Below are positions 24,596 to 32,047 of a DNA stretch of 64,000 bases, one piece after another (position 1 is the first letter of the stretch; every line of letters begins with the position of its first letter). The DNA is taken from assembly GCF_964036595.1 (NCBI RefSeq), contig NZ_OZ038523.1:2920501-2984500 (forward strand). The letters run 5' to 3'. The notes beneath the pieces were generated by a model that was not told the origin of the DNA, made no database searches, and worked only from the letters and a program-made list of their open reading frames with translations. The position numbers were made by a program, and so were the translations under genes. This DNA comes from Tenacibaculum sp. 190524A05c. GTDB lineage: Bacteria > Bacteroidota > Bacteroidia > Flavobacteriales > Flavobacteriaceae.

Positions 24596-25564
24596 CTAGT
24601 AACCCACTTTTGCACGAACGCGTTGTAAAACATCTTGAGCTACTTTTCTAGCCTTTTCCGCTCCAATAGCTAAAGCTTCATCAATCTCATTTTTGTTTTC
24701 CATATAGTGGTTATACTTTGCTCTAACATCAGCAAACTTCTCTATAATTAATTCATATAAAGCTTGTTTTGCATGTCCATAACCATAGTTTCCTCCTTCA
24801 TAGTTAGCTCGCATTTCAGCAATTTGCTCTTCAGATCCCAATAACTTGTATAATGCAAATACATTATCAGTATCTGGATTTTTTGGTTCTTCTAATGGAG
24901 TACTATCCGTTTGAATTTTCATGATTTGCTTACGTAACTTTTTATCTGGTAAAAAGATGTTAATTACGTTATCACGAGATTTACTCATTTTTTCTCCATC
25001 AACTCCGGGAACTAATTGTGTGTGTTCTTGAATTTTTGCTTGAGGCGGAACTAAAGTTTCCCCTACAACATTATTTAATCTTTCAGCAACATCTCTAGTC
25101 ATTTCTAAATGCTGTAATTGATCTTTTCCAACAGGAACAATTTCTGCATCGTACAATAAAATATCAGCAGCCATTAACATTGGATACGTAAATAAACCAG
25201 CATTTACATCTTCTAAGCGATCTGCTTTGTCTTTAAAACTATGTGCAAGTTTTAATCTGTTATATGGGAAAAAACAATTCAAATACCATGTCAATTCAGT
25301 AACTTCAGGAATATCACTCTGACGATAAAAAACAGTTTTATTCACATCAATACCACAAGCTAACCAAGTAGCAGCTGTACTGTATGTGTTTTCACGTAAT
25401 TGATTTCCGTCTTTAATTTGAGTTAAAGAGTGCATATCTGCAATAAATAAAAACGATTCGTTTTCCGGCTGATTAGCCATTTCAATAGCAGGTAAAATAG
25501 CACCTAATAAATTTCCTAAGTGTGGAGTTCCTGTACTTTGTACACCAGTTAAGATCCTAGACAT
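24596..25564 (-). CDS. trpS: tryptophanyl-tRNA synthetase
   Basis: Class I aminoacyl-tRNA synthetase charging tRNA-Trp. The 322 residues include the HIGH-like motif TPHLGN near residue 13, the substrate-binding ADMHSLT and YPMLMAADILLY segments, and the KMSKS loop (GEKMSKSRDN near 193). Length is normal for bacterial TrpRS. A well-formed promoter lies upstream and a strong terminator downstream, so it is a single-gene unit. Confidence 0.96.
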   Translation of the reverse strand: MSRILTGVQSTGTPHLGNLLGAILPAIEMANQPENESFLFIADMHSLTQIKDGNQLRENTYSTAATWLACGIDVNKTVFYRQSDIPEVTELTWYLNCFFPYNRLKLAHSFKDKADRLEDVNAGLFTYPMLMAADILLYDAEIVPVGKDQLQHLEMTRDVAERLNNVVGETLVPPQAKIQEHTQLVPGVDGEKMSKSRDNVINIFLPDKKLRKQIMKIQTDSTPLEEPKNPDTDNVFALYKLLGSEEQIAEMRANYEGGNYGYGHAKQALYELIIEKFADVRAKYNHYMENKNEIDEALAIGAEKARKVAQDVLQRVRAKVGY

Positions 25565-25628
25565 TGTATTTTTACTTTATAAGTTGTTTCAAAATAAGCT
25601 TTTGAAACTTGTTGATTTTTTGCGAAAA

Positions 25629-25658
25629 CAAAAGTAAGGTTTAAATCTATCAAACAAA
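25629..25658 (-). promoter_or_regulatory. promoter of trpS (TTTG-N18-TAnnTTTG)
   Basis: On the minus strand TTTG (complement of 25655-25658) is followed after 18 bases by TACTTTTG (complement of 25629-25636). Both elements and the spacing fit the Bacteroidota consensus. Transcription would start near 25622 with a leader of about 57 bases. Confidence 0.6.
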
Positions 25659-25680
25659 AGAAATTACTACATTAGCAAAC

Positions 25681-26457
25681 ATGAAGTACATAAAAATACC
25701 CTTCTTGTTATTGTGGCGCGCGTGGTTTTATGTATTAATGTTTTTGGGGATTATCGTGATGTCTCCACTACTAATCGCGCTATCTTCTACTGAAAAACTG
25801 TACCCTTATTTTTGGAAGGTTGTACGTGTTTTTTCCTACTTTTTATTGTACTCAATGGGATGTAGAATTTCAATTGAAAAAGAGGAGGAAATCGATAGAG
25901 ATAAGAGTTATGTATTTTGTGCAAATCACACTTCATTTTTCGACATTTGGCTGATGGCTATTATGAGTAAAAATCCAATTGTTTTTGTAGGAAAAAAGGA
26001 ACTTGTAAAAATACCAGTTTTCGGTTTTTTCTATAAAAGAGTTGTAATTATGGTGGATAGAGGAAGTGCGAATAGCAGAAGAAAAGTATATGGTTTAGCA
26101 AAAAAGAGATTAAAAAACGGAACTAGTGTTGCAATTTATCCAGAAGGTTTAGTACCGGATGAAGAGGTTGTTTTAGCACCATTTAAAAACGGAGCATTTA
26201 GTTTGGCAATAGAACATCAAATTCCAATTGTTCCGCAAGTATATTACGATTGTAAAAGTTCATTTTCTTGGAATGTTTTCAGAGGAGGTCCAAAAAAATT
26301 AAGAGCCAAGCAATGTAAATTTATTTCTACAGAAGGTTTATCTTTAGAAGATAGAATACCACTTAAAAACAAAATATTCGATTTAATTTATAACGAATTA
26401 ATGAATGATGAAAAGTATATGAAATATACTTTAGCAGCAAAGAAAGATGAGCAATAA
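25681..26457 (+). CDS. lysophospholipid acyltransferase (PlsC family, second copy)
   Basis: A 258-residue membrane-bound acyltransferase. Hydrophobic segments at about 5-30 and 45-60 precede the catalytic NHTSFFD (HX4D, near 82) and the substrate-binding YPEGLVPDEE (near 155). The EGLV variant differs from the EGTRSR form of the copy at 10598, so the two likely prefer different acyl chains or acceptors (for example ornithine or glycine lipids, common in Flavobacteria). It overlaps the hemolysin III gene by 11 bases, an intimate pairing. Confidence 0.83.
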   Translation: MKYIKIPFLLLWRAWFYVLMFLGIIVMSPLLIALSSTEKLYPYFWKVVRVFSYFLLYSMGCRISIEKEEEIDRDKSYVFCANHTSFFDIWLMAIMSKNPIVFVGKKELVKIPVFGFFYKRVVIMVDRGSANSRRKVYGLAKKRLKNGTSVAIYPEGLVPDEEVVLAPFKNGAFSLAIEHQIPIVPQVYYDCKSSFSWNVFRGGPKKLRAKQCKFISTEGLSLEDRIPLKNKIFDLIYNELMNDEKYMKYTLAAKKDEQ

Positions 26458-27088
26458 CGAACTACTTAACGATTACAGTCAAAAAGAAGAGTTTTTAAAT
26501 ATTCTAACTCATGGTTTTGGATTTGTAGCAAGTTGTGTTGGTTTTATTTTTTTAGTGATAAAATCAATGTGTTACGTATCATTTTGGGAAAGTGCAAGCT
26601 TTATCATTTTCGGATTAAGTATGATGGTATTGTATGCCGCTTCCACATTGTATCATAATGCTAAAAATCTTGATAAAAGAGCGAAACTTAAAGTTTTTGA
26701 TCATGCCGCGATTTTTGTTTTAATAGCGGGAAGTTATACACCTTTTTGTATCGTAGCATTACAATCTAAATTAGGTTGGAATATGTTTTTATTAGTTTGG
26801 GTAATTGCTTTGGTTGGAATTATTTTCAAACTGTTTTTTACTGGAAAGTTAGAGCATGTTTCTACCGTAATGTATGTGGTAATGGGTTGGTTGGTCGTGT
26901 TTTTTATTTCTCCACTTATGGATAGTTTATCTGAATTAGGAGCAACTTATTTAATTGCGGGAGGAGTTTTTTATACTATTGGAGCTATTTTATATTCCAT
27001 TAAAAAAATTCCATACAACCATGCCATATTTCATGTGTTTGTTTTGCTTGGTAGTTTCAGTCATTTTTGGGCGATTTATAATTTATAA
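26447..27088 (+). CDS. hemolysin III family membrane protein (PAQR superfamily)
   Basis: A 213-residue protein with seven membrane helices. The PAQR/hemolysin III metal-site motifs are present: LTHGFGF near the N-terminus, STLYHNAK, FDHAAIFVLIAGSYTPF, and HAIFHVFVLLGSFSHF at the end, supplying the Asp and His ligands of a zinc site. In E. coli the relatives (TrhA/YqfA) are tied to membrane energetics and fluidity. The 11-base overlap with a phospholipid acyltransferase gene supports a role in membrane-lipid homeostasis, which is an inference. Confidence 0.88.
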   Translation: MSNNELLNDYSQKEEFLNILTHGFGFVASCVGFIFLVIKSMCYVSFWESASFIIFGLSMMVLYAASTLYHNAKNLDKRAKLKVFDHAAIFVLIAGSYTPFCIVALQSKLGWNMFLLVWVIALVGIIFKLFFTGKLEHVSTVMYVVMGWLVVFFISPLMDSLSELGATYLIAGGVFYTIGAILYSIKKIPYNHAIFHVFVLLGSFSHFWAIYNL

Positions 27089-27413
27089 ATCTTTAAAAAA
27101 CATTAGTTTTCCAAGTATTTATATAGATTTCTTTTCTAAATATCAAAAAAAGATACCTCATGGTTTAGTAGGAACGGATTTATTTAATAGTGTTGAAGAT
27201 TTGAATTTATGGGCAAAGGAGTTATTAAATGAAGATAATACAGAAGATTTTTTGAAAGAAGATGATTTTGTTTTTATGATGCACCAAGGATATATGTTTT
27301 GGTATTTCAAAATTAATGAAGAAGAAAACCCTAATGTATATTCTTACTTTGAAGGAGATTTAAAACCTAAAGATAGAGGTAAGTTAAAAGACTTTTTAGC
27401 TGAATATATCTAA
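27033..27413 (+). CDS. SMI1/KNR4-like protein, start uncertain, possibly N-terminally truncated
   Basis: The frame has the C-terminal part of an SMI1/KNR4-type domain: IPHGLVGTDLFNS, LNLWAKELL, DDFVFMMHQGYMFWYF and a VYSYFEG strand. Such proteins are often immunity factors of contact-dependent toxins or small solitary domains. No convincing start exists outside the preceding gene: candidates are ATG 27033 (used here), TTG 27048 or ATG 27021, all inside the hemolysin III coding region, and the residues they encode (up to about 20) look like out-of-frame sequence. The conserved part starts near 27095. It may be a decayed gene or use a rare start. It ends 3 bases before the convergent CYTH gene. 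Confidence 0.5.
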   Translation: MCLFCLVVSVIFGRFIIYKSLKNISFPSIYIDFFSKYQKKIPHGLVGTDLFNSVEDLNLWAKELLNEDNTEDFLKEDDFVFMMHQGYMFWYFKINEEENPNVYSYFEGDLKPKDRGKLKDFLAEYI

Positions 27414-27416
27414 ATC

Positions 27417-27887
27417 TTACCACTCACAATACGGCTTCTTACTCAAGTTAGAATTATAATATGCTGCTTTTCCAGTTACTTCTTTTCCTAACCATATAGG
27501 AGATATATAATTTTCATTTTCTGAAGCAAGTTCTATTTCGGCAATAACTAATCCTAAGTTATCTCCAAGAAAATCATCTACTTCAAAAACATGATTTCCA
27601 CTTTTAACTAAGTAACGGTATTTTTCAATAATTCCTTTTTCGCATAAGTTCATTAAATCATTCGCTTCTGCTTTGCTAATTTCTTTTTCCCATTCAAAAC
27701 GTGAAGTTCCTGAAGTATTTGATTTTCCTTTCACGGTTAAATACCCTTTTTCATCTTTTATGCGAACACGAACAACTCGTTCTTTATCAGAATTTAAAAA
27801 CCCTTGTTTTATATAATTACGCTGATAAGCTTCTTCCTTGAAACTGTTATCTTTTACTAAGAATTTACGTTCTATTTCAATACTCAT
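27417..27887 (-). CDS. CYTH domain phosphatase
   Basis: A 156-residue CYTH (CyaB-thiamine triphosphatase) protein. The diagnostic ExExK is at residues 4-8 (EIERK), followed by alternating basic/acidic tunnel strands: VVRVRIKDEKGYLTVKGK, RFEWEKEIS, EVDDFLGDN and VIAEIEL. Bacterial single-domain members usually hydrolyse inorganic triphosphate with a divalent metal. It follows the methyltransferase gene by one base on the minus strand, so the two are probably one transcript. Confidence 0.88.
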   Translation of the reverse strand: MSIEIERKFLVKDNSFKEEAYQRNYIKQGFLNSDKERVVRVRIKDEKGYLTVKGKSNTSGTSRFEWEKEISKAEANDLMNLCEKGIIEKYRYLVKSGNHVFEVDDFLGDNLGLVIAEIELASENENYISPIWLGKEVTGKAAYYNSNLSKKPYCEW

Positions 27888-27888
27888 A

Positions 27889-28866
27889 TTAATTTATATT
27901 TTGATAAATACCAAAAACAAAATCTGAAGGATACTTTTCAAGGTATGAGTCTTCAAGACTAAATATAGTGTTTAAAATTTCTTCCTTTTCCTCATTTAGT
28001 TCAAAGAAATGATGAGAAATATCTCTTAATGCACTCATTATTAGGTTGCCTCCATAAGGCTTTTCAATAATTGTTTTAAAATTATTATGAATAGTAGGCA
28101 TTATATTTTCAGAGTCAATGCATTCAGAAGGATCGGCAATAATCATTCTTAATAAACCAGCACCTTGATATCTGTTTTTTCTGAAGTTACTTTTATATCT
28201 GGTTCTAAATTTTTTGGGAATAATTGTAATAGCATTATTAATGGCCTGAATTTGATGTTTTTTGAATTGTAATCTAGTAGCACCAACAAATTCATTAATA
28301 ATTAAAAGACCATCCGGTTTTAGTGTTTTTCTAATTTTCTGAGTTAGGAAAGTGGGAATATTATCAAAATGATGAAGAGAAGATTTAAAAAAAACAATAT
28401 CAAATTCGTTATCCTTAAAAGTCATTAGGTCAATATTTTGAGCTAAAAAAGTAATATTGTCTAGTTTTTTATCTTTGGCATTTTTAGCCGCAATATCAAG
28501 AAGGTTTTGTGCAATATCTATACAAACTATTTCTTTGAAAATAGAAGTGTGTTCGGCTAAATCAATTTCTCTGTTACAAGTCCCAGATCCTAAAGAGAGT
28601 AGTTTTAAACCTTTCTTATGGCTGAGAAAATCATTTGTTAAAAAATCAATATAATTATTGTTTTTATCTCCTGTAATCAAGTAATTCCAACGTTCATTAA
28701 CTTTTGGAATCGACCAACAATAAGATGATATAAATGAAGTATTACTGAAAGCACTTTTAGTTCTATTTTCATTATTTGTTGTGAACTTAGAAAAGATAAA
28801 CTTCCAACCTCTTTGAACTATTTTAAAATAAGTGTCAGTTATATCATCTAATGTTATAAGCCTCAT
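27889..28866 (-). CDS. class I SAM-dependent methyltransferase
   Basis: A 325-residue protein with a Rossmann methyltransferase core: motif I LSLGSGTCN (about 90-98), EIVCIDIAQNLL (acidic residue for the SAM ribose), and FDIVFFKSSLHHF as motif IV. The last ~100 residues are helical and family-specific. The substrate is unknown. The N-terminal 85 residues are not a domain I recognise. It leads a two-gene unit with the CYTH protein. Confidence 0.75.
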   Translation of the reverse strand: MRLITLDDITDTYFKIVQRGWKFIFSKFTTNNENRTKSAFSNTSFISSYCWSIPKVNERWNYLITGDKNNNYIDFLTNDFLSHKKGLKLLSLGSGTCNREIDLAEHTSIFKEIVCIDIAQNLLDIAAKNAKDKKLDNITFLAQNIDLMTFKDNEFDIVFFKSSLHHFDNIPTFLTQKIRKTLKPDGLLIINEFVGATRLQFKKHQIQAINNAITIIPKKFRTRYKSNFRKNRYQGAGLLRMIIADPSECIDSENIMPTIHNNFKTIIEKPYGGNLIMSALRDISHHFFELNEEKEEILNTIFSLEDSYLEKYPSDFVFGIYQNIN

Positions 28867-29000
28867 AAGAGATCATTTTATAGATAAAAGTACAACTAAT
28901 TTTTAACTGAGTTTAAATAAAGTATAACTATCTTCGTTCTAGTATAGAAAATATAAATTCAGTGGCCTAAGTTTATTAGTCTACTAACTTTAAGTTTTTG

Positions 29001-31322
29001 ATGAAAAAATTAATTACATTATTTGTATCATTACTATCGTTACTATCATTTTCACAAACTGATTTTAGTAATCAATGGGAAGATTTTTTTTCCTATAATA
29101 ATATTAAAGACTTCACCATTTCAGAAAACATTTTATATGCTTTAGCTGATAATGCAGTTTTTACATATGATATACAAAACCAGGAAATCCAAAAGTTGTC
29201 TTCTGTAAATGGGTTATCAGGAGAAACTACTTCTGCAATTTTCTACAATGAAACATATAATCGATTGGTTATTGGATACGAAAACGGATTAATAGAAGTT
29301 GTTGATCAGGATGGAACCGTAACTGTTTCTCCTGATATCGTTAATTTCAATCAATCTGGTTTAAAACAGGTTAATGCAATTTATCAGAATAATGATGAAT
29401 TATTATTGGCAACATCTTTCGCCGTTATTGTTTATAATATTGAACGATTGGAGTTTGGTGATACTTATTTTATCGGACCAGGTTCCACAAGTGTAAATGT
29501 GAATGATATTGTTGTTGTTAACAATGAGATTTTTGCCGCTACTGATTCTGGTATTTTTGTTGCAGATACAAATGGAGGAAGTCTATTAGATGCCAATAAT
29601 TGGGATCTCCGTTTTACTGGAAATTTTAAACATATCATTGAGTTTTCAGGAAATGTTTATACTGCAACAGATAGAGATTTAATTAGATTAAACGGAGCTG
29701 TTCAACAAACAGTTAGCACGTATACTGAAGATATTTCAGATGTTAAAAGCGAAGGAAGCACATTAACAGTTTCGTTATCTTCAAGAGCTAATATTTACGA
29801 TCAATCTTTAGCATTAACTGCTAGTAATACTAGTAGTGGAACTTTTAATTTCACGTTAAATTCAGCAACAGTTAATTCAGGAATAGCTTTTTTAGCTACA
29901 CAAGAGTTTGGAATTTTATTTGCTCCTACAGCATCGCAGTCGTATACAGAAGTACATCCTGAAGGACCTTTAGCAAATGATGTATTTTCAATTTCAGTTT
30001 TGAATAATAATCTCTGGGTAGTTTATGGAGGATATTCTAGTTTTTTTGGAGGATTATTTAAAAGGCAAGGGTTCAGTCATTACAATGGTACTAATTGGGT
30101 GAATGTGCAATATGATCCAAGCTTTCCAGTAACGGATTTAAATCATGTTACAATAGATCCAAATGCTGAAAATAAAGTTTACATCAGTTCTTTTGGAGAT
30201 ACTAGCGATGTTAATTCAGTTTCTACAGGAGGATTAATGGTTGTAGAAGACGATCAAGTAGTACAATTTTATAATCATTTGAATAGTCCTCTTGAAGATG
30301 TATTACCACAAGATCCAAATCGTGTTACCGTTCGTATATCTGGTAGTGCATTAGATAGGGATGGTAATTTATGGGTAACAAACTTAATAGCTAATAGCAG
30401 ATTAAAAAAGTTATCTCCTTCTGGAGTTTGGACTAGTTTTGATATTAATGAATTGTATCTAGATAACAAACCAGGAATGGGAGAAGTTGTAATTGATAAT
30501 GCCAATACAGTTTGGATTACAACACGTAGAAACGGTGTTTTTGCTTACAATGAAAATGGAGATAGGAAACGTGCTTTAACAACCGAAGCTACAAGAGGAA
30601 ACTTACCAAATGCTTTTACCAGAACTGTTGCAATTGATAAAAATAACAGGCTTTGGATTGGAACGTTGTCTGGTCTAGTTGTTTTTAGTAATACATCTGG
30701 AATTTTTGATGCAAATGTATACGATGCAGAACCTATAATTATTCTTGATGAAGGAATTCCAAAGAAATTACTTGGCGATCAAACGATCAACTCTATTAAA
30801 GTAGATGGAGCAAATAATAAATGGTTTGGAACCGATAATGCAGGGGTTTTATACACAAACCCAAGTGGACAAAATACCTTAGCTAATTTCAATAAAGACA
30901 ATTCTCCTTTACCGTCTAATAAGATTTTAAAAATTGCGGTTGATGAGTTTTCGGGGAAAGTATATTTCGCAACAGATAAAGGAATTGTTGTTTACAATAG
31001 TAATGTAGCTCCTTTTGGTGATGAATTAGGAGAAGTATACGCGTATCCAAACCCGGCTTTAAATACCAATAATACGGTAACTATTGCAGGTAGAAACGGA
31101 ACAAATATTCCGAAAGGAACGAATGTTAAGATTTTAGATGTAGCCGGGAATTTAGTTTATGAAACTAACGTTGTTGAAGGTCAACAGGTTCAAGGAGGAA
31201 AGGTAGTTTGGAATAAACGTAATTTATCAGGACAAAAAGTAGCCTCTGGTATTTACATTGTTTTGCTTGTTACAGATGATGGTGCAGAAACTTCAACTAC
31301 GAAAATTGCTATTGTAAATTAA
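29001..31322 (+). CDS. porZ: PorZ-like type IX secretion component (beta-propeller with sorting domain)
   Basis: A 773-residue protein from the ATG at 29001 (a TTG one codon upstream is also open). After a signal peptide (cleavage near SFSQ) come many short propeller-type repeats ('NNxLWVVYGG', 'DGNLWVTNL', 'NTVWITTRRNGVFAYNENG', 'NNKWFGTDNAGV'), consistent with the two seven-bladed propellers of PorZ, and a type A sorting domain (from about 680, YPNPALNTN...VWNKRNLSGQ) at the C-terminus. PorZ is a surface part of the attachment complex that processes and tethers type IX cargo. It overlaps recO by one base, a pairing I recall from other Flavobacteriia. Assignment to PorZ is by architecture, not search. 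Confidence 0.75.
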   Translation: MKKLITLFVSLLSLLSFSQTDFSNQWEDFFSYNNIKDFTISENILYALADNAVFTYDIQNQEIQKLSSVNGLSGETTSAIFYNETYNRLVIGYENGLIEVVDQDGTVTVSPDIVNFNQSGLKQVNAIYQNNDELLLATSFAVIVYNIERLEFGDTYFIGPGSTSVNVNDIVVVNNEIFAATDSGIFVADTNGGSLLDANNWDLRFTGNFKHIIEFSGNVYTATDRDLIRLNGAVQQTVSTYTEDISDVKSEGSTLTVSLSSRANIYDQSLALTASNTSSGTFNFTLNSATVNSGIAFLATQEFGILFAPTASQSYTEVHPEGPLANDVFSISVLNNNLWVVYGGYSSFFGGLFKRQGFSHYNGTNWVNVQYDPSFPVTDLNHVTIDPNAENKVYISSFGDTSDVNSVSTGGLMVVEDDQVVQFYNHLNSPLEDVLPQDPNRVTVRISGSALDRDGNLWVTNLIANSRLKKLSPSGVWTSFDINELYLDNKPGMGEVVIDNANTVWITTRRNGVFAYNENGDRKRALTTEATRGNLPNAFTRTVAIDKNNRLWIGTLSGLVVFSNTSGIFDANVYDAEPIIILDEGIPKKLLGDQTINSIKVDGANNKWFGTDNAGVLYTNPSGQNTLANFNKDNSPLPSNKILKIAVDEFSGKVYFATDKGIVVYNSNVAPFGDELGEVYAYPNPALNTNNTVTIAGRNGTNIPKGTNVKILDVAGNLVYETNVVEGQQVQGGKVVWNKRNLSGQKVASGIYIVLLVTDDGAETSTTKIAIVN

Positions 31323-32044
31323 TGGCCATTATTTCTACAAAAGCTATTGTTTTTAGCAGTATTAAGTACGGTGATACAAGTTTAATTGTAAAATGCTTTA
31401 CACTTGAAGAAGGAGTAAAAACCTACATGATTAAAGGTGTTTTAAAAGCTAAGAAAGGAAAGTTAAAAGCTGCTTATTTTCAACCACTAACTCAATTACA
31501 GGTAACTGCAAGTCATAATAATAAAGGAAATTTGAACTCATTGAGAGAAGCAAGTGTTTCCATTCCTTATGAGAGTATTCCTCTGGATATTATAAAACAA
31601 TCAATAGTACTTTTTTTATCTGAAATTTTATCTTCAATTATTCAAGAAGAAGAAAAGAATGAAGGGTTGTACAACTACATAGAAACAGCTTTGATTTGGT
31701 TAGATACTCATAATGCTATTTCTAATTTTCATTTACTATTCTTATTGAATTTATCAAAGTATTTAGGGTTTTATCCTGATACTTCAAATTCAGATGCTAG
31801 TGCTTTTAGTTTGTTAGAAGGATCTTTTACAAATAGCAACTATGAAAAATTAACACTGATAAATACTGATTTAACACTCTTCAAAAAGCTCTTAGGCATA
31901 AATTTTGATGCAATACATACAATTTCTTTCAATAAAAAGGAAAGACAGACGCTTCTAAGGATTATTATTCAATATTTTGAATTACATTTGGAGGGTTTTA
32001 AAAAACCAAAATCTTTAGACGTTCTAGAAACGGTGTTTAGTTAA
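31322..32044 (+). CDS. recO: DNA repair protein RecO
   Basis: Mediator that with RecR loads RecA onto SSB-coated DNA in recombinational gap repair. The 240 residues start with the OB-fold region typical of RecO (TKAIVFSSIKYGDTSLIVKCFT, GVKTYMIKGV) and continue as a helical domain; the four-Cys zinc finger of some RecO proteins is absent, as in many Bacteroidota. Its ATG overlaps the porZ stop by one base, and the TonB-receptor gene begins three bases after its stop. Confidence 0.88.
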   Translation: MAIISTKAIVFSSIKYGDTSLIVKCFTLEEGVKTYMIKGVLKAKKGKLKAAYFQPLTQLQVTASHNNKGNLNSLREASVSIPYESIPLDIIKQSIVLFLSEILSSIIQEEEKNEGLYNYIETALIWLDTHNAISNFHLLFLLNLSKYLGFYPDTSNSDASAFSLLEGSFTNSNYEKLTLINTDLTLFKKLLGINFDAIHTISFNKKERQTLLRIIIQYFELHLEGFKKPKSLDVLETVFS

Positions 32045-32047
32045 CTC

